Below, piece by piece: positions 10,701-21,414 of a stretch of DNA of 64,000 nt. The notes under the pieces were generated by a model. That model was not told where the DNA came from. It was given only the letters and a program-made list of their open reading frames with translations, and ran no database searches. Source of the DNA: Pomphorhynchus laevis (lineage: Eukaryota > Acanthocephala > Palaeacanthocephala > Echinorhynchida > Pomphorhynchidae). Location of the stretch: contig WNNJ02003544.1 in assembly GCA_012934845.2 (NCBI GenBank), positions 186,001-250,000 on the forward strand, written 5' to 3'. Every line of letters begins with the position of its first letter. Within the stretch, counting starts at the first letter, position 1. The position numbers were made by a program, and so were the translations under genes.

Positions 10701-11185
10701 TACATCACTTAATTGTACACCGCATTAGCGATATTTTAAGATTGAACGAAGAAGTTATACAAGTAAATCCTTACCCAACTGGCTACTTAACCAGGCATGC
10801 TTTTTATGAAGTTAAATATTAGACAAAGTATGACCCTGGTGTCGAAATTGTTGATCTTTTAGAATGTGATAAATCTCGGCTAGGATAGGTCACGAAGATA
10901 GACACTTAATATGTTTCATTAAAGCATTTTACACCCTGTGATACTAACAGTTTATATTCATGGTTAAAAAATACGATAAAGAATATAATGCCGCTAATAA
11001 TGCTCAACACTCAGAAAATGTTGTTAATACAGCGATATACATCGATCAACAAAATTATGTGGGGGATATAACATCCAACAGTTCAGAATTGATACCAGGA
11101 TATAACTGATCGGAACCAAGCAAAATTTCGTGAACACTAAGAACACTTGAGTACTTAAAAGAGTATGTAGTCTGAGAATATGATA

Positions 11186-11300
11186 TGTGATTTAACTATG
11201 TTTTCATAACTAACTATAAACTGTTTTCATAGCTCTAGTGTATTTTCGATAGTTGAATAAAACACTCTAATTTTGCTATTATTACAGTTAGGATGGTATC
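11186..11300 (+). repeat. LTR end and probable primer-binding site, Gypsy copy 4
   Basis: AACTATGTTTT, then GTTGAATAAAACACTC, ends in ATTACA at 11286 and resembles the other two LTR ends. It is followed within a few bases by GGATGGTATCAGA (from about 11291), which looks like a tRNA primer-binding site of the TGGTATCAGA type. So an LTR ends here and an internal region should begin to its right, but I see no gag there. Confidence 0.55.
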
Positions 11301-12139
11301 AGAAAAAGGGAAATGTTTACATTGTCCTACTGCAAAACATATTACTGCAATTCAACGGCGGCAGATTTAGGCCTAAGGCAAGTGCGTGAACATTTTTATA
11401 ACCTAAATCATTAACACTAATCAAATGGTTTAATGTTTGCAATATTGTTATTGTTGAACAAGAGTATTTAACGACCAGAGAAGGTTTGATATTGATATCT
11501 CAAATATACGTCCAGTCTTCACTCAAACATGCGAGAATGAGACGTGGGATATTGTTGGTCAAATTATTGAGACAAATCGCTAAGTCATTTCACATAATAC
11601 ATGCAATAACGTTATGACCAACAATACACAAACTTAGGATCATACCGGCAAATCTACACGACTTTATCAAGCAAATCATCTCCCGGAATATCATCAGAGG
11701 GTTCAAAGCGTCCGAATGTAAAGGTTAATAGGAGTTAAAACCTAATCATTACGAATTTGGCTGAATCCTCTGCAATAAACAGCCAATGTCAATTGAACGA
11801 GGATGTCAGACAGTTACCATTTACAGGGATTACAGAAAAAGTCTTGCCTCTGAAAACGTGAGCTGGAAGTACGATGAGGATCAGGTGAAGTTAGTTTTTA
11901 ACAATCTCGAATTTTAAGGTAGTGCAACGGCGTTTATCAATATACTGTGATCTCTTTATTGCGCATTGAGGAATCGTAAACTCATGTAGTCAAACCGTTC
12001 GCCGCGTTCATCATCCTTCTTTGCAGATTGTAAATGTATAAAAGCATATGCTGATGATTTTTGTAGGGTAGCCTTCTTTGGCAATAATAGAGCCTTACAA
12101 AATGTAATCGCACGTCGTTATACTTAAACTGTCATGTAT
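11300..12139. other. Unassigned, probably decayed Gypsy internal sequence
   Basis: Lies just 3' of a putative primer-binding site but shows no gag, knuckle or RT motif that I can recognise. Frames are broken by many stops. Confidence 0.35.
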
Positions 12140-14850
12140 TCTAATACTTTCAGTATCATGAACAAATTCGATGAAATCCAATAACTTATCCAGAGTGAAC
12201 TACTTGATGCTGTTACAATTACTGAAACATGGCTTACATGTGGTATCGTAACTATAAAATTAGTATCGATGTGTATTGTTTCGAACGATATGAACAATCA
12301 TCAAGGCATGAATGAGGTGTTATGTTATATGTAGTCTCGTATAAGTTGTGATGTCTTGCTGGCTGAGGATGACGCAGTGAGGGGTAATAATAACCTATGG
12401 TGATAGCCGGAACTCTTTTTAAACTTACTTTTGGTGTAATCTATTGGTCGCCTGTTTATCTATGCTTTCAATTGCATGTTAGTTGAATAAATTTGCTTCG
12501 TATGGAAGAGTTATCATGCTCGGTGACTTCAACATGCCTAGCATCGATTGGAACACATCTTGTTGTAGTGATGGTAATGGCGACATCTTTGGCCTTCTCG
12601 AGACCTGTAACACTTTCTATTAACCAAATATGTAGAAGATTTTACAAAATTCTTAGCATTATCTTGTTCGTTATTGAACCTCTGTTTATTTATGCAATCC
12701 CATTTTGTTAGTAATGTATCATATGTTTCTCTGCTCAAGAACTTCATGTCTTTAAATCGTTAACGCAAAATCTTGTCCGTTTTATTCTCCCGTGCAACGT
12801 AGACTGAATATGAACGAGAGTAATTTTAATAGTATGAAACGCTATTTGAACAATGTTGCATGGCCTAATGCATTTATCTACGGTATGGAATACACCTGAC
12901 AATACTTTCATGATACAATTAAAATCCTTTTAAATCGATTTTCATAGCATTGTAGACAACCAACTCGACGATATACACCTCCTCGGTCCGATCGTGAATT
13001 ATTAATTGCAATTAAGAAACGTCATGTATCATTTAATAACTTTAAATGTGGTATGGATATTTGTTGTAAATATCGAACTATAGGGAATCAGGTCACTTTG
13101 CTTAAACTTCGCAAAATATTTCTTTTCGAGAAACACTTAATATCAAGATTTCATAATTACCGTAAATCGTTTTTCGTTTATGCTAATCGGCGCGCCAACT
13201 CTATAGCAGAAATAAAGTGTATATTTAACTCAGATAGTTTAATTACTTCTGATGGGAGAGACATTGCGGACATTTTCTCTCTACATTATAAAAAATTATA
13301 TTGTCCTCAATCCACATATCCACAAGATTTAGAAATCATTTGCCACCAAGTGTCTACCTTCTAGATTTCTACTCTCCCAGTGAAAATCTTTCTGGACTTT
13401 TACGTCTCTAATGTCGAAATTCATCCCGTCCTGATTGTCTCATGTCAATTACTCTTAAAAACCTTTCTCGTAACATTTACATACCATTATACAACATGTT
13501 TTCAGCCTCTTTAGCGAATTAAATCATTATATATGACTGGAAAGGCTTAATAATCTGTTTTATTTACAAAATGACGACGTTTCACATCCCGAGTATTATC
13601 GACATATCAGTTTTAACCTTTTGAATGTTGTAAGCTTCTTAGACGTAAAATTCTTCGCAAGATGCAACATGGCTTTCGCAAAGGTCACTATACGATGTCA
13701 AATCTATTATACTCTCATTATGACTGGTCTAGGAGTTTTGATGAATGCACCCCTTTAGATGTATCCTTTTGTGGTTTTTCAAAGACATTCGAAGCTGTTT
13801 CACGATTTACACATCGAAAAATTAGAGGTTGTTGACTCAGATGTTTGTATTGTTTGTTGGACTAGAGCATTCTTATCCGCTCACCACTATTCGTGCGTGT
13901 TAATGATGTACTCTCTAGTTCTTACTCATTCAACTCTGGCGTTGCACAGAATATCATGTTTGGCCCGATTTTGTTTAGCTTATACATTAATGAACTACTT
14001 GCTATATCTTCTCCATCATTGCTGTACGAGGACGACTTAAAAAAATATGGCGCTGCATCCATTCATCTTATGATGTTCAGATACTCTAATGAAACATATA
14101 CCGTATGTAGTTGGTGCCAATCTTGTAATCTAGAAATTAACATAAGCAAATGTGCATTCATGCATATTTCCAAAAGTGGCTTCCAGTTGATACAGGCTAT
14201 CGGCTCAACGGCATCGAAATTAAGCGTGTTTTTAGTTATAAGGAACTCGGTGTTTGAATAAACTCTAATCTATCCTCAAAATGAATACGACGTACACATG
14301 TATTAAAGCTGAACGCATTGTGGGAATTTTGAGGCGAGCTTTTTTGAATGTAGAGAGCTAGTGTTTGTTTCCACTTGTATTTGGTTTAGCACTACCGTTT
14401 CTTCTCTATTGCTCACTTATTGCTACACAATTACAATCAGTAAGTGTAGACGTCTTGAAGGTATATTAATACGTGCTACCAAGCTCGATCGAAATTTGGA
14501 ACATATTTCGTACCAATTATGCCTGAATGTTCCTGAAGTTCCTACATTACAGTATATGCGTGATCGTGTAGATTTGATCCTTGTATAGCATATATTTCAC
14601 GACAGAATCCATCCTCTTAGTAAACTGCAACGCCTTAGAGATTTGATTCAGTTGCACAGTTGCCCTCTGATACTGCAAATCCCTAGAATTCAGCACACCC
14701 GGACATGTTGTATATGTAAGCGTAATGTTGGACTTTGGAACAGACTTCTAACGTCAACAGTCTGCTCATCTACTGTGAACCAGTTTATGAAGTGCCTGGA
14801 CTGAGACCCTTCTATGGTTATTAGGCGATCCATATTGGATTAATGCTTTG
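12140..14850 (+). mobile_element. Non-LTR retrotransposon (CR1/Jockey-like), decayed
   Basis: Plus-strand sequence gives an apurinic-type endonuclease part (TETWLT near 12220; DFNMPSIDWNTSC at 12523-12570), a linker (PPRSDRELLIAIKKRH near 12980-13025; FHNYRKSFFVYANRR and SDGRDIADIFSLHYKKLYC at 13150-13310), RT (13760-14260) and the typical C-terminal end (HPLSKLQRLRDL, then LWNRLLTST near 14735). Domain order and motifs are those of CR1/Jockey-type LINEs. Dozens of stops and shifts; non-functional. The 3' end near 14870 has AATAAAATTG but no clear tail. Confidence 0.8.
13760..14260 (+). pseudogene. LINE reverse transcriptase fragment
   Basis: RVNDVLSSSYSFNSGVAQNIMFGPILFSLYINELLAISSPSLLYEDDLKKYG corresponds to the SGVPQGSvLGPLLFlLYINDL ... 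YADD block of LINE RTs. The catalytic box is YEDD and the GVPQG motif is GVAQN, so key residues have changed. Next comes WCQSCNLEINISKCAFMHIS, the conserved W...n.L.lN..K segment. Frameshifts occur at about 13880 and elsewhere. Confidence 0.8.
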
Positions 14851-14899
14851 TTAATACATGTTTGTAATTAATAAAATTGTTTGTGATCCCACCTATTAA

Positions 14900-15480
14900 C
14901 GAGCTTTTTGCTCAACTGATGTTGACAGAATAATAATATTGGGGAAGCCCGCTCCACACTCGCACTGGTCGATGTAGTAATTGAAGTGTAGGATTACGAC
15001 TGTTATGAGATTGAATAACTAAACCAAACGTATGGCATTTGTATACACATATCAAATTAATCCCAATTGCATTAATAGGGTAGTCATCATTTTTTTCGAA
15101 CCATGTGCCACATGTTAATGAGGCACTGAATAAGTAGCTGAAATCTAACAGTAGTCAAACAAAGACATTTCAAACGAGATTTGTACGATTTATCAGACAT
15201 CCCAACGCACTATTTTGACGACCGTTTCAATATATTTTCAAGGATGTTCATCTCTCTTCAAGTACACAGAGAGGACGGCGTAACACCATACTCAATCAAT
15301 AGACGAACTAACTACTTGAAAATAATCGCAAATGTAGATGGTAGCAATGATTCGAAGCAATTTTGAATCAGGCACAGGGCACGGCGATCAGTCGCACACA
15401 CATCTGGTGTACATCGATGTCTTAAGCGAGGAAAATACTATAACCGCCATGTCACGAACACGATTGTAATACGGAGTATG
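14900..15480. other. No gene recognised
   Basis: Contains GC-richer patches (14940-15010; 15180-15370) that look like transposon debris. I could not match them to a family. The frame at 15181-15366 has no recognisable motif. Confidence 0.35.
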
Positions 15481-15481
15481 C

Positions 15482-15692
15482 AGTAGTCCAACAATATAAA
15501 GTAGTATAACAATATAAAGTAGTCCAACAATATAAAGTAGTCCAACAATATAAAGTAGTCCAACAATATAAAGTAGTCCAACAGTATAAAGTAGTCCAAC
15601 AATATAAAGTAATCCAACAATATAAAGTAGTCCAACAATATAAAGTAGTCCAACAATATAAAGTAGTCCAACAATATAAAGTAGTCCAACTC
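15482..15692. repeat. 18-bp minisatellite
   Basis: About 12 head-to-tail copies of an 18-bp unit (AGTCCAACAATATAAAGT), with single-base variants in a few units (AGTATAAC, AACAGTAT, AATCCAAC). Because the unit is a multiple of three, it stays open as LLYIVG-type repeats on the minus strand, which is a by-product of periodicity rather than a gene. Confidence 0.95.
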
Positions 15693-15699
15693 TACTTTT

Positions 15700-17780
15700 A
15701 CAAAAGGTTATTAAGTGCAACTTTGAAAGAGCTTGCAGCCTTCGTTTTTGTTCGGTCGAGAAGACGTTACTGTCTTTCAGGAATCATAGTCAATCCGAAT
15801 TATTAGGGCATTATTCGATTATTTCTACCACAAACATTTTTGTTTTATTCGTATAACACCTAGGCGCTTCTGGTGATTAAAACGACTCTTAACCCAGGCT
15901 TGCAACACCTTACATTCTTTTTGAATTTTTAATTTATCTTGCTACATCATATTTCGTTTAGCTATAGCATACTGTAGAAACATTATTGACATTAGTGGTT
16001 TTGGGATTAGTACGTCGGTCCAAAAAGTCAACAACAATATTCATTACTCGGCATTTTTCGCCTTTCAATATCCGATAATCAAATCTATGCTTGACATTTT
16101 ATTAGTGGACAAAGGGTAATAGTTTATACTCTTCTGCATTAATCTTCTACTTAGGACTTGTCCATTTTATATGATTTAGTTTGTTGGTAAATAGGCAAAT
16201 ACATGTTAGAGAATGAACGATTTAGTTCAGATATATTGACCACCGTGTAACCTCTCTCATGCTGTAAAGACTTCATCAATATCTACCATGCAGTGAATAC
16301 GAAAAGTTTGATCAGTTTTAATTACTACTCACTCGTAGAGTAATCTAAATTTAATTAACTCTATATTACGGTAACTTATTCAACACGACTTTACCAACCA
16401 TTATAGTGCTAGTTCACGATCTTACGTATTACGATATCCTCTTATCAGTGAATAGTGATGATGTAGTTATAAACACTTGCTGAGACGTGATAGGTATTGT
16501 ATAAAGACAGTAATAATCGTCTTAAGTTTGTATAAATCTTTAAGCTGAAAATCTGTAAAGAGAGTTATGAGAACCAAGGCTTGGATTGCTTTTTATAGCC
16601 GTTGACAGAGTTTTGAAGGTGTGTATATCATACTACTATTATGGATTCAGCTCATCTTCGATACTCACTATCTTAAATGGTTATACGAATAAGGATACGT
16701 CATTGACAAATCTATTGGCTTTAAAAATCTTCGAATGTTGTTGACAAGAAACTTCAAACGTTGTTGGCATGTTAGCTCGCGTCTGTTACTTTTGACATTC
16801 ACTTAAGGAAATAATAATAGGATTTTATTAAAACAAACAAACATAAATCAGTCAAACATAAATAAGTTAATATTCTTCATTAATCATCGAACTGAACTGC
16901 TTGTCTTCGGACTGCTACGGTCTTCCGATCAATTTACGGCCTCAAATCCATAGGGATCTGAGCCCCCAATCAGTCTAACACGCTTAAGGAAAGAATATTT
17001 TTATTTGGCGGTTAGCACTTTCATTTGACAATATTTTTATTAAAGAAATATAATGCACTTGTTCTAAAAACTGCAACCTATTTATAGTCCAAACATCATT
17101 ATCTCCATTTTCGTATAAACGTAAGTTCATAATAATGAACACCTAGTGAGGTAAAATGTACTTTTGCAAGTTTTCACGTACATATTACAGGTCAATCATT
17201 ACATTTAGACGTAGGCCAGGTGAAAAGTCAACGGACCTTATTAGCTGTAATTATCGACCATTATGTTACATTCGATCTCATTATTGCTTCCTCTACCTCT
17301 TCTCTTATATATGCCACCAGTTATCGTTTCGATTTAAGCAATTAGTATATGTTATTAACTAATGATCTATTTACATAAAGTTTGAACAATTCTTTTTTAA
17401 CCAATTCTGTACATAATGTACTAATACCTAGAAGTTTATCATACTTCTTTTTATTAAAAAATAAATATAAAAAACATACCCTATATTATTTGCATATAAT
17501 TGCCAAGTTACAAATTCTCTTGTCAAGTGCATCTAGATTCACTGTACACGAAATTAGTGTGTTCATGTATTAGCTCATCTGTTTTTGTTATGTCATAAAG
17601 ATGAACATTATATAGAAAAATAGGGAAACAATATCCATCAACATAGAAAAAATATCTTATCAATAATACTTATTAATATGACGTGAAAAGAAAATACAGC
17701 CTTTTTGAATACTCGATCCAGATAAAAAGAATTGGATATTAGACGAACAGCAATATAGGCGAATAAAACGCCAATCTGTC
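15700..17780. other. Long stretch without recognised gene
   Basis: Moderate AT content and only short open frames. No conserved motif, splice-bounded exon or repeat copy recognised on either strand. Confidence 0.4.
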
Positions 17781-17784
17781 TAAT

Positions 17785-17895
17785 TTATAGTGAATGCATC
17801 GATTTTTTAAATTACGCTAAACTTTAATATTCTCTGTTCAAATTCAGTTTAAATTAAAAAAAATCCCCATTCACTATTAAAGCGAATCTGCGTAG
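17785..17895 (+). repeat. MITE-like element, copy 1
   Basis: Near-identical over about 108 bp to 20157-20268. The ends are inverted: TATAGTGAATG at the left and CATTCACTATTA at the right, flanked by TTA on both sides, which would suit a 3-bp TWA target duplication of the PIF/Harbinger type. Homology between copies continues about 10 bp past the right end (AAAG.GAATC), so the true right boundary is uncertain. No coding capacity. Confidence 0.65.
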
Positions 17896-18522
17896 TTGCA
17901 CATTTTACCGGGTGCTATAATTTTTGGTTGTAGAATTTCTAACATCCTTATATGATTCTAGAATTAATATTTTTGATGCACTATTTAATAAACGAGAAAA
18001 ATATGTTTAATATACAAATAGAAATACACAAAGCTTTTCAGTATTGATGATTTTTAACTGATAGCGCATTTAAAAAATGCAATTTTTAGCGTTATAGCCT
18101 TTAAAGAATGACAAAATTAATTACGAATTTGAATTTATAAGATATAATTTTTAGATAGTATTATAAATAAAACACCGCAGCTTTTGATTTTTCAGAATAA
18201 ATAAAATACGCAATACTGATTTACTTGACTGACAGTTGCCTGAATGAAGATAACTTTAGAACATTTTCTACCAAATGAAACAGAAATAATAAAAATAAGC
18301 GTAATCGCTTACTAGTAACTTAAATAGTAAAAACATTAACAAAAGCAAAAAATGTCAAAAGGGAGCTATGGATGGTTGACTACATATTCAGAATTTAAAA
18401 TATTAGTAAAGAATCATCACTGCAAATATCAATAATCTTTGAAACGAGAGTGATACCAATCCTCGTTAATTTTTTGTTAGTCATTTTAGCTAGACACAGA
18501 AGAACGACGATAAACACTGCTA

Positions 18523-18606
18523 GATGCCGTTTCGTCGTCACTATGACTCATCAGTGCCAGTTCCCTCCCACTGCTGGATGCAGAGGAGGACTAGCAGACA
18601 GCAATC
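18523..18606 (-). ncRNA. Hammerhead ribozyme, minus strand, near-intact
   Basis: Same architecture as 18969-19051. On the minus strand a stem III 5' arm ends in GUC with cleavage expected after 18597; a 7-bp stem I follows, then CUGAUGA (complement of 18548-18554), stem II, GAAA and the stem III 3' arm. Two blemishes: one A-C mismatch in stem II (ACGAC where the intact copies have AUGAC) and a U-G wobble in stem III. The core is intact, so weak self-cleavage is possible. Confidence 0.85.
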
Positions 18607-18847
18607 AACGAATCATGTGAATTATGTACTAGAAAACATATGGTAACATCATCACGGAGAGCTGAACCAGCACTACAGCTTTATCAAATACGATCATAAG
18701 CGCAAAAGCACTGGCAAATGCCAGCGCCAGGTATCTTTATATCGGCTAACTTCTTTTATTAATATCTCAAAACGAGAGTGATACCAATCCGCGAGATTTT
18801 TGTTATTCATTTTAGCCAGACGCGGAAGAACAACGAAAAACACTGCT

Positions 18848-18884
18848 AGATGCCGTTTCGTCATCAATATGACTAATCAGTGCC
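18848..18884 (-). ncRNA. Truncated hammerhead core, minus strand
   Basis: Retains stem II, GAAA and the stem III 3' arm, but the first core strand reads CUGAUUA (complement of 18874-18880) rather than CUGAUGA, and stem I with the cleavage triplet is missing. The break coincides with the junction to the plus-oriented unit at about 18885. Inactive. Confidence 0.8.
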
Positions 18885-18968
18885 TATTTGATGAAGCTGT
18901 AGTGCTGGTTCAACACTCTATGATGATGTTACTAGAGGTTTTCTAGTACATCATTCACATGATTCGTT

Positions 18969-19051
18969 GATTGCCGTCTGCTAGTCCTTCTTTGCATCCA
19001 GCAGTGGAGGGAACTGGCACTGATGAGTCATAGTGATGACGAAACGGCATC
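18969..19051 (+). ncRNA. Hammerhead ribozyme, type III topology, intact
   Basis: Reading 5' to 3': stem III arm 18969-18977 (ends GCCGU), cleavage-site C at 18978 in a GUC triplet, stem I arm 18979-18985, core CUGAUGA 19020-19026 preceded by the stem I partner 19013-19019 (7 bp including one U-G), stem II 19027-19031/19036-19040 (5 perfect pairs, AGUG loop), GAAA 19041-19044, and stem III partner 19044-19051 (six pairs, a bulged U, two more). Beyond stem I a second helix CCUUCU/GGGAGG closes a loop. The RNA should self-cleave after 18978. Both ends lie in stem III, hence type III. Confidence 0.92.
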
Positions 19052-19099
19052 TAGTAATGTTTTTCGTCGTTCTTTCGCGTCCGGTTAAAAAATCACTAA

Positions 19100-20150
19100 C
19101 AATAATCTTTGATGTTGCAATGGTTCCATTTTTCAGTTATGATTGATGACTTTTAAAGAATTAATCAAATCAAGATCAGCTGTTTTCTTAGAGAATTAAA
19201 ATTCTTTGATTTGATGCTTACCTACTTTAAAGTTAATTATTGCTTCGAAGATGAAATTATGTAAAATCAACTGTTACACATCTGATAAATAAAAATATTT
19301 CTGATTTATTTAGATTTGATAAAAACAAAAATCGAGGCATGCAATCTAATTTATTTAAATTACAAAAATTCAGATCTTGAATAAATTTTAAAAATTATTT
19401 ATAATAGAGAGAAAAATATTAAAATTTATGTAATAATTTATACAAATAATTTTAATGTGATAGTATTAAATAATATTACTTATATATTAAATTTTCAGTA
19501 TATATAGGGAAATTAACCTAAATAGCACATTGACATTTTTAAAAATTTGATTATTAATTAAATATACCCTATTTAATTATAAGTGCAATAAAATAATATA
19601 TATTTTGTTGTGTTACAACTTGGCTACTATTTTATCTCTAATATCAACATTTAATTTTAATAAATAACAATATGAATAATTTATATTATTAAAACTTTTT
19701 ATTCCAATTTTTATCGAAAAAATTGTATAATAATATACAGTATAATATAGCATACTATAATATATATTATTTATAATATATTATATAATATAGTAATATT
19801 AATATATAGTAGTATTAATTATTAATATAATATTAATATAGTACTATATATCATATAATCGTATTGTAACGGAATCAAAATCGAAATCGCATTATTTAAT
19901 CGTATCATAATTTATAATTATAAGATATCATGTAATTCAAGGATTCACCCAATTTAGCATTTTTTGATGATTCAATTAGCTGATCTGATTTGTTAGTGTT
20001 AACTCCTATGCTGTAACAATGATATAACTATAATTGTAAATACTTGAACTAATCTAGCAGTTTAAATTTCAATTTTAAATTTGAACTTGATATAAATTAT
20101 TTAGAATCTTATATAACAATTATTTATTATTTATAATTATTTATAATTAT
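19100..20150. other. AT-rich stretch, no gene seen
   Basis: Extreme AT content, with TATA-type runs at 19730-19860. No coding region, known repeat or structured element recognised apart from simple inverted A/T runs. Confidence 0.45.
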
Positions 20151-20156
20151 TTAATT

Positions 20157-20268
20157 ATAGTGAATGCATCGATTTTTTAAATTACGCTAAACTTTAATAT
20201 TCTCTGTTCAAATTCAGTTTAAATTAAAAAAAATCTCCATTCACTATTAAAGTGAATCAGCTGATCTG
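20157..20268 (+). repeat. MITE-like element, copy 2
   Basis: Partner of the copy at 17785-17895, in the same orientation and differing at only a few positions (for example CCCC versus CTCC near the right end). Flanked by TTA on both sides. The pair lies on either side of the first hammerhead cluster. Confidence 0.65.
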
Positions 20269-20627
20269 ATAAGAAATATATTTTGTGAATTTTATTTCCA
20301 AATAGTTAAAGTACTATATCAATTGCCTGTTTACAATATTTAAGACTCGACACTTGAATTAACTTAGGCGTATAAAAGTATTATTCTATTAATTATTTAT
20401 CTGTATTCTACTTTATCTTAATTTCAATGTTTTATTTGAAATATCTTATTTTTATATTCAATTTGTTATTTTTATGTTTAATTAAGCATATTAAAATTCT
20501 TTTTAGTCAAAATATAAATTTTTTAAATTATTCACAAAAATAACTCATTTTTGACATGTTGATATGAACAATGCCATTATAGAATTATGTTTAAGAGATT
20601 CTCTTTTATTTCAATTGATGATTTAAG

Positions 20628-20975
20628 ATGGATGTGAATACACGTCCACGCAGTGCAAAACCATTTGATGAAAATATTAAGGAAATACAGGCAAATGTTG
20701 GCAAAGTGATTGATGAAATATATAATTTGTCAAATGATCTTACGAAATCACTTTCTAAAAATTCAGCAGCTTCAGTTTGTGCATTGCAGACTCAACAATC
20801 AGCCATAGAAAAGATGGAGTCACAAATTAGGAACAATTTAAAAGCTGTGTATGAGTTCCAATCGAAAATAGAGCAATTGAGTAACGAATTTAGTAAAGTC
20901 GAAAGCCTTTCAAAGGCAGTCAAAGAAATTCAAACAATAATTGCAACATTGGATAAAGAAAAATCAAATACTTAA
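20628..20975 (+). CDS. BORCS6: Small coiled-coil protein, BORCS6 (lyspersin)-like BORC subunit
   Basis: A 115-residue protein whose ATG has A at -3 and G at +4. After a short basic start (MDVNTRPRSAKPF) it is one long helical heptad-type region with few prolines or glycines. The pattern IKEIQANVGKVIDEIYNLSNDLTKSL, AIEKMESQIRNNLKAVYEF, KIEQLSNEF and LSKAVKEIQTIIATLDK follows the C-terminal helical region of BORCS6, a subunit of the BORC complex on lysosomes, which recruits Arl8 and kinesin for outward transport. The vertebrate protein has a long disordered N-terminus that is absent here. Intronless as seen; an upstream exon is possible. Assignment is from remembered pattern, so moderate; other BLOC-1/BORC coiled coils are the alternative. 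Confidence 0.6.
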   Translation: MDVNTRPRSAKPFDENIKEIQANVGKVIDEIYNLSNDLTKSLSKNSAASVCALQTQQSAIEKMESQIRNNLKAVYEFQSKIEQLSNEFSKVESLSKAVKEIQTIIATLDKEKSNT

Positions 20976-21260
20976 AGTAGAAGTAACTATCGCAACGTCA
21001 ATTTATAATTGCTTTTTATCAACGATCTACAATATTTGGTTTTGATATAAATTATTTCTGAAGTTAGAAATTAAAATATTGCCTTCGTAAATTCACAATA
21101 ATTCAATAATCGTCTCGCACATCATCAAATCTAATGCATTTTTCAGAATTCTTGAAGTTTTGTAATTTTTCGACAAATGAAATCTCAATTTTATTTTGTA
21201 TTTACAATTAAATGGAAATATTGTAGTAAAACATGTAAGCCAGACGCGAAAGAATGACGA

Positions 21261-21291
21261 ATACCGTTTCGTCATCACAATGACTCATCAA
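21261..21291 (-). ncRNA. Truncated hammerhead core, minus strand
   Basis: UGAUGA, a perfect stem II with UGUG loop, and GAAA are present, but the first C of the core is U, and stem I and the cleavage site are absent. Inactive remnant forming one arm of the foldback. Confidence 0.75.
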
Positions 21292-21329
21292 AAATTTTCT
21301 AGTACATCATTCACATTGATTCATTCATC

Positions 21330-21414
21330 GATTGCCGTCTGTCAGTCCTCCTCTGCATCCAGTAGTGGGAGGGATCTGGCACTGATGAGTCATTGTGATG
21401 ACGAAACGGCATTC
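21330..21414 (+). ncRNA. Hammerhead ribozyme, type III topology, intact
   Basis: Stem III arm 21330-21338, GUC cleavage triplet with C at 21339, stem I 21340-21345 paired to 21376-21381, CUGAUGA 21382-21388, stem II 21389-21393/21398-21402 (perfect, UGUG loop), GAAA 21403-21406, stem III partner to 21414 (nine positions, one U-U mismatch). Compared with the 18969 copy, stem I exchanges C-G for U-G and U-G for C-G at adjacent pairs, so pairing is kept although bases changed. Expected to self-cleave after 21339. Confidence 0.92.

Larger units (their letters stand above)
18439..19095. mobile_element. Retrozyme-like repeat cluster with hammerhead ribozymes
   Basis: Three copies of one repeat lie together. 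A minus-oriented unit (about 18439-18690) has a full ribozyme; a second minus-oriented partial unit (about 18766-18884) has a truncated one; a plus-oriented unit (about 18885-19095) has a full one. Corresponding core positions of the two minus copies are 326 bp apart, which would be the monomer length of a head-to-tail pair. Units share a 3' tail ending in GGATTGGTATCACTCTCG on the minus strand. The repeat has no open reading frame, so if mobile it must borrow a reverse transcriptase. Confidence 0.75.

Noticed and set aside
15388-15720. 110-residue minus-strand frame with LLYIVG repeats as a membrane protein
   Set aside because: It is the translation of the 18-bp minisatellite, open only because the unit is a multiple of three; a second frame through the same DNA is open as well.
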